From: VYFG01 sp965203365
GTDB taxonomy: Bacteria; Pseudomonadota; Gammaproteobacteria; Arenicellales; Poriferihabitantaceae
Direction of reading: 5' to 3'
Assembly: GCA_965203365.1 (NCBI GenBank)
Contig: OZ241878.1
Location: forward strand, 3,286,001 to 3,350,000
Length of the DNA stretch: 64,000 nucleotides
Both the position numbers and the translations under genes were made by a program. Below the pieces are notes generated by a model. It ran no database searches. It was not told the DNA's origin and saw nothing but the letters and a program-made list of their open reading frames with translations. This document shows, piece after piece, positions 17,492-25,583 of the stretch. Position 1 is the first letter of the stretch. Each line of letters starts with the position of its first letter.

Positions 17492-17875
17492 ATGAGTGAA
17501 GATATCAACAGGTTTATTGTCGGCGATGGAGTCGATACTGAACGTGAAAAACAAATCGGTCAGCATATCGGTTATCGGTACGATGTCAATCTGGTGCCGG
17601 ATATGGACCGCTGCACCCCGTTTCTCCACCAGTACATGGCGATCATGGGCTGGAACGACCTGAACTGGCTGGAGGATGTGCACATGGGATATGAAGAAGG
17701 CCAGCCAGCCGTGTTCGACCGCAATATCAACGGCTGGGTACAGGTTCCGGCGGATATCGAGTTACCTGACAACCAGCAGGACCGGGACATGATTGCCCGC
17801 GAACTCTTGATCAAGTTCCAGATGTCCCCCGGACATCCGATGGTGGACTTGATGCAGGCCTATCGGAAGTTCTGA
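17492..17875 (+). CDS. unidentified 127-aa protein at the end of the mgs/glx-like operon
   Basis: The gene starts 9 bases after the FMN subunit stop, with AGGAGG overlapping that stop codon as Shine-Dalgarno, so it belongs to the operon. The protein is soluble, acidic and rich in aromatic residues, with DMDRCTPFLHQYMAIMGWNDLNWLEDVHMGY in its middle and a helical end (ELLIKFQMSPGHPMVDLMQAYRKF). A single Cys is present and no membrane segment or signal peptide. I do not recognise a family. Tight coupling suggests an accessory or assembly factor for the amidotransferase complex, which is inference only. Confidence 0.75.
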   Translation: MSEDINRFIVGDGVDTEREKQIGQHIGYRYDVNLVPDMDRCTPFLHQYMAIMGWNDLNWLEDVHMGYEEGQPAVFDRNINGWVQVPADIELPDNQQDRDMIARELLIKFQMSPGHPMVDLMQAYRKF

Positions 17876-17944
17876 TCCCATCGGGCGGTCCCAGTGTGGG
17901 ATTCCGTGGGGCGTACCGGGCGGGGGGCCGGTACTGGCAGAAGG

Positions 17945-17982
17945 GGCATCCTCCTCAACCCCGTCTTTCCCAAGAGGATGCC
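17945..17982 (+). terminator. hairpin after the mgs/glx-like operon
   Basis: GGCATCCTC (17945-17953) pairs with GAGGATGCC (17974-17982) across a 20-base loop, followed by TTTCG. It lies 70 bases after the last gene of the operon and is the only stem in this gap. The loop is long and the T-run short, so it is a moderate candidate terminator. Confidence 0.45.
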
Positions 17983-18082
17983 TTTCGGGGGCTGTGTGTC
18001 TTGAGTTGGGAGCGCGAAAAGCAGCCGAAAACGACAGCATCGTCATGCATGCTGGTCTTCGCCTTTTGCCGTGATTTCCCCC

Positions 18083-18649
18083 ATGAAAGCTGACCACAGA
18101 CCCGCACTTTGCCGGGATTTTCTCGGCTGGCAGTGTCGGCTCAGGCAAGAAGCGATGCGCCATCACGGGGGCAGACCCCCTGAGGGGGTTCGGGCCAGGG
18201 TCTTTCTGAACGGAGGATATGCCGGACAGATCCAGACCGTCATGAACCGGCTGGATGCGAAAAGGATGACGGCCGAATTTCGGTTCATGGTCCAGAAGAC
18301 CCATGACCCACAGGCGGTTTACCACAATGCGCTCAAGACATTCTGCGAGCGATATTACCAGACCCCAATGCAGTTTGATGATCGGCTGGCGGCGCTTTTT
18401 TCTTTCGACAGTGTACTTGCGGGACAACTGCTGGAGTCGGATCAGGTTAAGTTGGAGTTTGTCCAAAAGAGCCAAGGATATACACTGTTCAGCACAGTCC
18501 ACGAATGCTCGCCCGGGTCAACCGAATACGAAGCCACCTATTGGCACAACCGTCTGTTCAACCCTCATCTTCCGGGCAGAGTCCGTGTGATCTTGTTCGA
18601 GACCCACTGGGAACAGTCGAAAGCTGGGCGACGAGTCGTAGAAGATTGA
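18083..18649 (+). CDS. hypothetical protein, ~188 aa
   Basis: The frame is open from 18071; ATG at 18083 (MKADHRPALCRDFLGWQ) is one of two close start codons and neither has a clear ribosome-binding site. The product is a soluble mixed alpha/beta protein with charged helices (CRLRQEAMRHHGGRPPEGVRA, NALKTFCERYYQ) and the segment VRVILFETHWEQS near the C-terminus. No known domain is recognised. Its codon use resembles the neighbouring operon, which favours a real gene. Open fragments continue downstream in other frames to about 18862, so the C-terminus may be decayed. Confidence 0.55.
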   Translation: MKADHRPALCRDFLGWQCRLRQEAMRHHGGRPPEGVRARVFLNGGYAGQIQTVMNRLDAKRMTAEFRFMVQKTHDPQAVYHNALKTFCERYYQTPMQFDDRLAALFSFDSVLAGQLLESDQVKLEFVQKSQGYTLFSTVHECSPGSTEYEATYWHNRLFNPHLPGRVRVILFETHWEQSKAGRRVVED

Positions 18650-19004
18650 TGGTGCCCGGATTGGGGGCATGGCATGGTCAATCCAGACGTCCACCGCCTT
18701 CCATGACAAGCGGTACAAGTGGTTGAGCAGAAAAATGACGATCCCAATGGCGTCAAGACCAGTTTGAACCCCATCGACGTCGTGCCAATGGCGTTGGTCT
18801 CATATCTTCTCACCCCGAAGGCAATTGAAGCCATCTCCTGCCGAGATGCCGATCGGGCCTAATGGGAAGGGTGGGTAGCCATCAATGCGCGGTTTTTTCC
18901 GGTATGGCCATCAGGACAAGTATTCGGTTGGTCGTGGGGCCGCTATTGTCACCATGACCACTGGCACTCGAATACTGGTACGCAACACGGAATAGGTGGT
19001 CAGA
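18650..19004 (+). other. gap with protein-like fragments in two frames
   Basis: Between the hypothetical protein and the HbpS-like gene, one frame reads GGMAWSIQTSTAFHDKRYKWL. Another then gives a ~53-codon stretch (VEQKNDDPNGVKTSLNPIDV, VPMALVSYLL) ending at 18862. Together they look like a decayed continuation of the upstream gene or the tail of a lost one. No family is recognisable. Confidence 0.35.
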
Positions 19005-19502
19005 CTAGAACAGGATATCCTCTTCAATGGCCTCAATGCCGGCTTCGGCACACAAGTCATCCAAATCCCCACCCGGTGCTCCAGATACTCCGATGGCTCC
19101 GACGGTCGATCCCCCGGCATCGATGACCAGCCCGCCGCCCAGCATGACCACCTCATCGATATGCCGAATACCGGACAGAGGGGTTCCGGCCGCGGTCACT
19201 TCAATCAACGCTGAAGTCCCTTCCCGAAAGCTGGCGGCGGTCCAAGCCTTGCGACGGGCGGCGTCAGGCGTATGAGCCCCCGCATAGCGGTCGCGCAGCA
19301 TCACCTGGGTCAGTCCGGCTCGGTCGGTCACGACCACCGTGACCTGATAGCCTTCTTCACGACATTTTTTCAGTGCCGCCAGAGCAGCTTTCAGGGCCGT
19401 TTCCGGAGTGAGATTCTGGGTGGTAAACAGGCCTTCATTGGCATGGCCCTGCATGGACGCCAGACTCAAAGCCAAAGTGAATGCAAATAGGTTTCTCATC
19501 AT
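19005..19502 (-). CDS. GlcG/HbpS family (DUF336) heme-binding-like exported protein
   Basis: A 165-aa product with a cleavable-type signal peptide (MMRNLFAFTLALSLASMQGHA) followed by one GlcG/HbpS domain. The ATG at 19502 is chosen because it places the signal sequence at the N-terminus; the frame extends 14 codons further upstream. Domain landmarks are VTVVVTDRAGLTQVMLRDRYAG, the AARRKAWTAASF helix and the glycine-rich end GGGLVIDAGGSTVGAIGVSGAPGGDLDD. Secreted family members bind heme or act as sensory partners. Export suggests a periplasmic role. Confidence 0.88.
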   Translation of the reverse strand: MMRNLFAFTLALSLASMQGHANEGLFTTQNLTPETALKAALAALKKCREEGYQVTVVVTDRAGLTQVMLRDRYAGAHTPDAARRKAWTAASFREGTSALIEVTAAGTPLSGIRHIDEVVMLGGGLVIDAGGSTVGAIGVSGAPGGDLDDLCAEAGIEAIEEDILF

Positions 19503-20124
19503 GGTTGTACGGTTCTGATTTCGGGAAGACAAAGTGTGGTTCATTGTATACCTGATTGTTGATTCAATGCGAAAGCGTCCAAATTTGAGGACATCGTCGT
19601 GATGAAGATGGCGTCGACATTGGCGGAGTCAGGGGAGCGAAGAGCCTCATCCAAGGGGGAGATGGGAGCCAGGGAGCGTATCAAGCGCCGTTGATGGGAG
19701 CCGAGTCACCGGCGGCGGACTGAACACGACAGGCCACTGAGAGAGTACCATAGGAATGTCGAGTGTGCCTTCCCAAAGAAGACGGTGAGCAACAACCGCT
19801 CGTCATCGTGTCACTGAACTGTGCGCGGAATAACCAGTGTGTGCGGGACCAGTCAACCCGATATCCTACCGCGTGATGGGTGGAGTTGTTGCTTGCGTTT
19901 CGAACCGCCTGAAGTATCATGTCTCCAATTGAGCGGTTGGCCACCCCAAAACGGCCCATTAGGAACACGCTCGGTACCCTGCTGCAAGATGTGTTCGGCC
20001 CTTCGGGCTGGTACCTCACTCGACCTTGAGTTTCGGCTCAAACCGCCCGCACGGGGAACATTCTCCCCGCTCGGGTCTGATCGGCTCCTCGTGCATTTCT
20101 TTTTTGATTCACAGGAGTTAGACT
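19503..20124. other. 622-base stretch without a recognised gene
   Basis: Short open frames here have no family resemblance and no ribosome-binding sites. I see no repeat, RNA gene or transposon remnant. Confidence 0.4.
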
Positions 20125-20499
20125 ATGTACTCATCCACCACAATAACGGTGTACGAAACCTTGAAACGACGCGGCTTTGATCCGGACGATATCGCCAGTT
20201 TGGTCGAATATCTGGATGATCATCGGCGCCGGACCATGCAACCGGTGCTGGATCAGATCCATGATAAGTTCGAACAGATGGAAACTCGGTTCGAGGCTAA
20301 GTTCGAGCATTTCGATGCCAAGTTCGATGCCAAGTTCGAGCATTTCGAGGATCGGTTCGACGGCAAGCTGAACGCCTTGCGGGCGGAGATGGTCAGTCGC
20401 AAGGAGGCTTGGGGATTCCTGGTCGTGATCGCCCTGATGGTGACGTTCCTGCCGGAGGTCTTCGACCAAGGCATTGAGCTGTTGCGTGCCCTGCCCTGA
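20125..20499 (+). CDS. coiled-coil protein with C-terminal membrane anchor
   Basis: A 124-aa product. Residues ~1-45 form a folded start (TVYETLKRRGFDPDDIASLVEYLDDH). Residues ~48-90 are a coiled coil with an internal repeat of the unit FEAKFEHFDAKFD/AKFEHFEDRFD. A single hydrophobic segment (WGFLVVIALMVTFLPEVF) near the C-terminus would anchor it with the coiled coil in the cytoplasm. The layout matches small coiled-coil/TM proteins of unknown function common in proteobacteria. Two similar genes occur at 46.9 and 60.1 kb. A strong hairpin follows. Confidence 0.7.
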   Translation: MYSSTTITVYETLKRRGFDPDDIASLVEYLDDHRRRTMQPVLDQIHDKFEQMETRFEAKFEHFDAKFDAKFEHFEDRFDGKLNALRAEMVSRKEAWGFLVVIALMVTFLPEVFDQGIELLRALP

Positions 20500-20530
20500 G
20501 CAGTGTGCTTTTCGGGGTTTGTTCTACCGA

Positions 20531-20551
20531 GCCCCCTCCTAATGAGGGGGC
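20531..20551 (+). terminator. GC-rich hairpin after the coiled-coil membrane protein gene
   Basis: GCCCCCTC-CTAAT-GAGGGGGC is a perfect 8-bp stem 31 bases after the stop codon. It lacks a proper T-run (CGTCCTGTTC follows). A closely similar hairpin lies beside the related coiled-coil gene at 46894-46913. Confidence 0.55.
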
Positions 20552-21010
20552 GTCCTGTTCCCGATCCAGTGACCCGGGCCTCACTCGACCTTGGGCATTA
20601 CGGCCTGCTGAAATCGGCCAGCCAGCCTTTCTTCGTGTGATCTCTCCGATCCAGACGCACATCATCTGCATCTATTGATGACCTCATGAGTACGGTGGCA
20701 GTGTTCTGGTGGAAAATACTCCCCGCGGCTGGCCCTCGTCCTGTCGATATGCGGGTAACGGGGTTTTCGTGGACGATCATGATGTCTTGCTCCGTGGCTG
20801 GAATCTGTGCGGTCGGAGTCACGGTGCATTTAATCGGGATGCAGTGGCACTCACTCCCTCGGATCGTTCTCAACCCCTTTTCATAGACGCTGGGCAGGTG
20901 AATTTGCAAACTTCCGGTTATCTGACAGGAATTGCTGTTGGTGGTCGTCAAATCGAGAAGATTGTGCCGCCGCCGCATATGTTAGAATCCACTACACTGC
21001 CAGCTTTACG
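20552..21010. other. gap before tRNA-Gly
   Basis: About 460 bases with no recognised gene. The last ~40 bases, ending GCATATGTTAGAATCC..., probably hold the tRNA promoter, with TATGTT as a possible -10 box. Confidence 0.35.
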
Positions 21011-21085
21011 GCGGGTGTCGTATAATGGTGATTACCTGAGCTTCCCATGCTCATGATAACGGTTCGATTCCGTTCACCCGCTCCA
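21011..21085 (+). tRNA. tRNA-Gly (CCC anticodon)
   Basis: A full cloverleaf can be drawn. The acceptor stem GCGGGTG pairs with CACCCGC, with discriminator T and an encoded CCA at 21083-21085. The anticodon stem TGAGC/GCTCA encloses the loop TTCCCAT, giving anticodon CCC for GGG codons. The T arm contains GGTTCGATTCC. Length is 75 bases including CCA. Confidence 0.95.
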
Positions 21086-21282
21086 CGAAATCCTCCAGGT
21101 AGAAGGAGGACCGGGGAAATGCTTGTTGCTTGGCCCACCACTGTCCGATGGACCGGCACAAGGTGGCCCGTTTTGACCAAATTGCCACGGGGGATCAGGG
21201 CTTTATTCGATCCGGATTCCCGCTGGGCACTGATCGGGCTGTAAGTGGGTCGCATACCGAATGGTTTGGTTTTCCGCTACCT

Positions 21283-22797
21283 GTGAATATTCTGCTGATT
21301 ACTGCTGATCAATGGCGCGGTCCATGCCTTTCCATGCTGGGCCATCCTGTGGTCAAGACCCCCAATCTGGATGCATTGGCCCAAGATGGGTCGATTTTTG
21401 TTCATCATTTTGCCCAGGCGGCCCCTTGCGCTCCCAGTCGCACCTCCCTGCATACTGGGATGTATCTCTTCAACCATCGCTGCGTGACCAATGGCACTCC
21501 CGTTTCCGGTGGGTTGACAAACTGGGCTCTGGAGACGAGAAAGCTGGGGTATGATCCTTCCTTGTTCGGCTACACCGATACTGCGAAGGATCCCATGGGG
21601 CTGGATCCGTCGGATAGCCGACTCTCCCATTACAGTGAACCCTTGCCTGGCATCGGGACCTATACGCCGGTTCGCGAAGATGTGCCGGTGCCTTGGGTGG
21701 AATACCTGAAGCAGCGCGGTTACCCGATTCCTCGAAAGCGGTGGGATCTCTATGGTCAGAGGGTCCCGGGCACCACTTGGGCGGATGGCGGGAAGCAGGT
21801 TCTCCCTCTGGCGATTCATCGGGATGACCACGAGACCGCCTATATGGTCAGGCGATGTCTGGAATGGATTGATGTCGTGGAGGGGGATTGGGTGACTCAT
21901 CTCTCCTTGTTGCGCCCCCATCCGCCGTTCGTGGCACCAGAACCCTATAATGAACGATATCCACCGGATGCAATCTGGTCACCAGTTCGACATGAGACGC
22001 GGTCTCGGGAAGCCGCCATGCATCCCTTCATTGCCGCCATGGTTCAGCATCCACAGTTCGGCAGCGACGCTGACACAAGATCCCTGGAAGATGCGTGCGC
22101 CTCCTACTATGGTCTGATGACCGAGGTGGACGAGCATCTGGGTCGCTTGTTTCGATTTCTCAAGGCACGTGATCTCTGGGACGATACCCTGATCATCTTC
22201 ACCTCGGACCATGGTGAGCAATTGGGAGACCACTGGTTGAACGGCAAGCTGGGGTTTTTTGATCAGTCCTACCACATCCCCCTCATTATCCGTGACCCGC
22301 GCCGTGCTGCCGATGCGAGCCGGGGGAAGCGGTTCGATGTGTTCACCGAGAACGTGGATATTATGCCCACCATGTTGGCATGGCTCGGTATGGAGATTCC
22401 CTCCCAGTGTGATGGTCGATCCCTGCTGCCGATTCTGGAATCGGCCTCAGTCCCCGCCTCATGGCGCACTGCGGTCCACTGGGAATATGATTTCCGCTAT
22501 GTAGCCAATGGGTTGATGGATGACCATCCTGGAGTCAGCGTACATCAGTGCCAACTCGGCGTGCTCCGCGACAAACGCTTCAAATACGTTCATTTTCCTG
22601 CGCTGCCGCCCTTGCTCTATGATTTGCAGAATGATCCAGGGGAACTGCACGATGTCAGCCATGATCCGGACTACCAGCAGACCCGTCTTGAATATGCCGA
22701 AAGGTTGCTGAGTTTGCGGATGCGATATACGGCGCGTGGTTTGTCTGAAACGCTCCTGACACCGCAAGGACCGGTGACCACTCCTGCCCGACCCTGA
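21283..22797 (+). CDS. sulfatase-family hydrolase (arylsulfatase / phosphonate monoester hydrolase type)
   Basis: About 504 aa from the GTG at 21283, where the family's usual start (NILLITADQWRG) lies at the extreme N-terminus; the frame is open further upstream, towards the tRNA. The active-site signature CAPSRTSLHTG (Cys49) provides the Cys to be converted to formylglycine by a maturase not found in this window. Metal ligands are seen in ITADQ and in FTSDHGEQLGDHW. The segments on dividing the DEHLGRLFRFL helix and NPGELHDV are family-typical. Substrate is unknown. A weak ribosome site makes the start uncertain. Confidence 0.87.
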   Translation: MNILLITADQWRGPCLSMLGHPVVKTPNLDALAQDGSIFVHHFAQAAPCAPSRTSLHTGMYLFNHRCVTNGTPVSGGLTNWALETRKLGYDPSLFGYTDTAKDPMGLDPSDSRLSHYSEPLPGIGTYTPVREDVPVPWVEYLKQRGYPIPRKRWDLYGQRVPGTTWADGGKQVLPLAIHRDDHETAYMVRRCLEWIDVVEGDWVTHLSLLRPHPPFVAPEPYNERYPPDAIWSPVRHETRSREAAMHPFIAAMVQHPQFGSDADTRSLEDACASYYGLMTEVDEHLGRLFRFLKARDLWDDTLIIFTSDHGEQLGDHWLNGKLGFFDQSYHIPLIIRDPRRAADASRGKRFDVFTENVDIMPTMLAWLGMEIPSQCDGRSLLPILESASVPASWRTAVHWEYDFRYVANGLMDDHPGVSVHQCQLGVLRDKRFKYVHFPALPPLLYDLQNDPGELHDVSHDPDYQQTRLEYAERLLSLRMRYTARGLSETLLTPQGPVTTPARP

Positions 22798-22979
22798 GCC
22801 GGACAGGTCCCTTTCGTCATGGGGATGACAGCCCCACATCTCGAAAATCACGGACGATCGCCCTCGATTCTTCAGCCCGGTGAAGTCGGCAGGATGACAC
22901 GACCACAGGCACGGACAGGATGACCGATGTCGTTTGGTCTGTAGAAGATTTCGAGCGATTCTCCGTCCAGAAATGGTGA

Positions 22980-24470
22980 TCAGGTCCCGCAGAATGTCTC
23001 CAGGACAACTTGCTGTGGGGTCGGTGGTGTTTGGTATGATGTCATGCCGGGCTGGCGCACATAGGGACTCTGCAGCACATTGTGCAAGGCATGGAACACC
23101 GAAAAGTCCGCCGCATCCTCGGCGGCCCGAATGGCCGCTTCCACCAAGTGGTTGCGGGGGATATAGACCGGATTGACTCGGCGCATCCTGGTCTGGCGGA
23201 CCTGATCATCCATAGGGAGCTTCTGCAGCCGTTGGCGCCATTGAACCAGCCAGGCCTTGGCTGGTTCGGGGTCTTCAAACTGGGCCAGGAATTTCCGGTC
23301 TTGCCTATTGGGCCGGTCGCTCAACGATGACAGCGCATCGAATGTCGAGGTGAAGTCGGCGTGGCTGTCATGCATCAGATGCAGCAGCGCTTCAACGAGT
23401 TGACGATCATTGGGCTCGAGATGATCGGATGATTCCCCCAGACCGCACTTAGCCCGCATACCCTGCAACCAGGCATTTTCATACCCTGGCACGAATTTTT
23501 CCAAGGCGTCTTTGGCCAACTCAATCGCCTTGTCCGGTTGGTCATCCAGGATCAGGGCCAGACACTCTGCCAAGCGTGCCAGATTCCACAGCGCGATCTG
23601 TGGTTGATTGCTGTAGGCATAACGTCCCTGATGGTCGATGGAACTGTAGACCTGGTGAAAGTTGAAATGATCCATGAAGGCACAGGGACCATAATCGATG
23701 GTTTCTCCGGCAATGGACATATTGTCGGTATTCATCACCCCGTGGATAAACCCCAATTGCATCCACTGGGCGACCAAAATGGCCTGTCGTCGGATGATCG
23801 CTTCCAGCAGGGCAAGGTAGGGGCGTGGTGCTCCTTCACTGTCGGGGTAGAGGCTTGTGATGACGTGGTCGGCCAGCGTCCGAACGGCATCGATGGCCCC
23901 GCGTCGAGCAAAGAATTCAAACGTACCCACGCGGATGTAACTGCTGGCGACGCGGGTGATCATGCCACCGGGTATCGCCCTTTCGCGCCGGACCCGGTCG
24001 CCGGTCGTGACGACTGCCAGAGCCCGGGTGGTAGGCACGCCGAGTCGATCCATGGCTTCACTGACCAGATATTCGCGCAGAACAGGTCCGAGGGCGGCTC
24101 GCCCATCCCCGTTGCGTGAAAACATAGTGCGACCCGAACCTTTCAACTGGATGCCGAATGCCTTCCCTTTTCGGTCGACCACTTCACCCAACAGCAAGGC
24201 TCGTCCATCACCTAACTGCGGATTGAACAGGCCGAACTGGTGTCCGGCATAGACCATGGCCAACGGTTCGGCACCCTCTGGGATCTCATTCCCGGCAAAT
24301 ACCCCGGCCCCGTAATCCGAATTCAGTGCTTCGACCTCCAAGCCCAGTTCACGGGCCAATTCCTCATTCAGGTGGATGATCTTCGGACCCGATACCGGAG
24401 AAGGTGGGGTACGAACAAAAAAGGCTTCTCCCAGAGCGGTGAATCGATTGAGAAATGGGATCGCGTTCAC
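22980..24470 (-). CDS. selO: protein adenylyltransferase SelO (YdiU/UPF0061 family)
   Basis: A 496-aa pseudokinase-fold enzyme that transfers AMP to Ser/Thr/Tyr of target proteins, known in this family from redox-linked AMPylation. Signature segments are YAGHQFGLFNPQLGDGRA, IQLKGSGRTMFSRNGDGRAALG, YLVSEAMDRLGVPTTRAL and GVMNTDNMSIAGETIDYGPCAFMD. The C-terminal VNPVYIPRNHLVEAAI is also present. The C-terminus ends in LETFCGT, so it lacks the selenocysteine or Cys-x-x motif seen in some forms but carries a penultimate-region Cys. The start codon is GTG. It is flanked by convergent sulfatase and a tRNA gene. Confidence 0.94.
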   Translation of the reverse strand: MNAIPFLNRFTALGEAFFVRTPPSPVSGPKIIHLNEELARELGLEVEALNSDYGAGVFAGNEIPEGAEPLAMVYAGHQFGLFNPQLGDGRALLLGEVVDRKGKAFGIQLKGSGRTMFSRNGDGRAALGPVLREYLVSEAMDRLGVPTTRALAVVTTGDRVRRERAIPGGMITRVASSYIRVGTFEFFARRGAIDAVRTLADHVITSLYPDSEGAPRPYLALLEAIIRRQAILVAQWMQLGFIHGVMNTDNMSIAGETIDYGPCAFMDHFNFHQVYSSIDHQGRYAYSNQPQIALWNLARLAECLALILDDQPDKAIELAKDALEKFVPGYENAWLQGMRAKCGLGESSDHLEPNDRQLVEALLHLMHDSHADFTSTFDALSSLSDRPNRQDRKFLAQFEDPEPAKAWLVQWRQRLQKLPMDDQVRQTRMRRVNPVYIPRNHLVEAAIRAAEDAADFSVFHALHNVLQSPYVRQPGMTSYQTPPTPQQVVLETFCGT

Positions 24471-24790
24471 GGAAATTCAGGGCAATGTGTCCGGTGGTCT
24501 CTGGATGGACTTTCCCATTTTCAGGGGCAGGCCACAAGGCAGCCCAAAGAGATGACGTTTTGCGTATCGGATGGTAATCCCCGTGATCCCCGAACAACAT
24601 CCGGATCAGAACGGGGCAGGGGCACATAGGGTGGCTCTACTTTCATCCATCTGGGCGATGCCCGTCGTGCGAGCCATTCCGGGATGGCACATGAGTCGGT
24701 GAGTCGGATGACAGAACCACACCCGGTCAGGGGTCTGGTGCCTCCTCGAAACGGGTCGGAAATCGGTTCGATGGATCCGTTTGGAACACA
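24471..24790. other. 320-base gap between selO and tRNA-Met
   Basis: No gene, repeat or hairpin with support was seen. Confidence 0.35.
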
Positions 24791-24867
24791 TGGTGGCTAC
24801 GGGTAGATTCGAACTACCGACCCCATCATTATGAGTGATGTGCTCTAACCAACTGAGCTACGTAGCC
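24791..24867 (-). tRNA. tRNA-Met (CAT anticodon, elongator type)
   Basis: On the minus strand the sequence starts GGCTACGTAGCTCAGTTGG and ends in encoded CCA (24791-24793). The acceptor stem GGCTACG pairs with CGTAGCC. The anticodon stem CATCA/TGATG encloses CTCATAA, anticodon CAT. The A-box and T arm (GGTTCGAATC-like GTAGTTCGAATCTAC) are intact. The paired first base (G1:C72) fits an elongator rather than an initiator tRNA; tRNA-Ile2 with modified C34 is not excluded. Confidence 0.93.
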
Positions 24868-24967
24868 ACAAGGGGCGCGAAGCGTACCCCAAAGCGGGGG
24901 CCGATTCAACGCTTGCGCTGCCTTCCAGTGAATCGGCCGCCGCAAAAGCCGGGCCCCTCCTGACACG

Positions 24968-25573
24968 TCAAGGGGTGTCCGATGTTCCATCTGAATAAGG
25001 CAAGGCACGCATGGCACTGACAAGATAGTCCCAGACATATTCCGCATAGCTCCAGCGTACATGAATGTCCCAGGTTTCACCATCTCCGTAATGCAACAAT
25101 AGGACGCTGGCATGTCCAAAGCGGGTCTGGGCAATGTTGCCGGATGGAAACGCCTCGTGATGAAGGTCCATCGGGCAGCCCCTTCGCAGGAGGGTGGTGG
25201 AGTCGGGACCGCGTAACCGCAGTACCGTGTAATAGTCGGATACCTCAGTCAATGCATGGTGAATCCCGGACAACGACTGCGTCAGTTTGTCCTGCCATGA
25301 TCCGATGTCCTCCAGGTCACAGGACAACAGCCACTCATCTGGTCCCAGCCAGAACAGTCTGAGGGACTGAAATTCCGTATAGGTATTCGCTTTGAGGGGC
25401 AATGCCATGCCCAAAGCGGACCGGATCCCTTGGGTAAAGGACGGGTTTTGGGCTTCGCCCCGGATATTGAGTTTGCCTCGGGGTTTCATCTCGCGCAGCA
25501 CGGTGGAACCCTCGACGGGTTCGCGGGCATAGCATGGGGAAGTGGTCGGAATCTCTTTGAGGCGGACAGACAT
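24968..25573 (-). CDS. sarcosine oxidase gamma subunit-like protein (SoxG / MgdD)
   Basis: A 201-aa protein of the SoxG family, the small subunit of heterotetrameric sarcosine oxidase and N-methylglutamate dehydrogenase. Recognisable parts are LRLFWLGPDEWLLSC, ALTEVSDYYTVLRLRGPDSTTLLRRGCPMDLHHEAFPSG and a C-terminal GDGETWDIHVRWSYAEYVWDYL. It is related to the folate-binding T-protein fold. It starts 10 bases after the alpha subunit gene and ends the operon. Confidence 0.87.
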   Translation of the reverse strand: MSVRLKEIPTTSPCYAREPVEGSTVLREMKPRGKLNIRGEAQNPSFTQGIRSALGMALPLKANTYTEFQSLRLFWLGPDEWLLSCDLEDIGSWQDKLTQSLSGIHHALTEVSDYYTVLRLRGPDSTTLLRRGCPMDLHHEAFPSGNIAQTRFGHASVLLLHYGDGETWDIHVRWSYAEYVWDYLVSAMRALPYSDGTSDTP

Positions 25574-25583
25574 GGATCGTTCT

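Noticed and set aside
20253..20371. Repeated TTCGAGGCTAAGTTCGAGCATTTC-like units considered as a DNA repeat array
   Set aside because: The repeats encode a heptad coiled coil in a credible gene, so protein-level repetition explains them.
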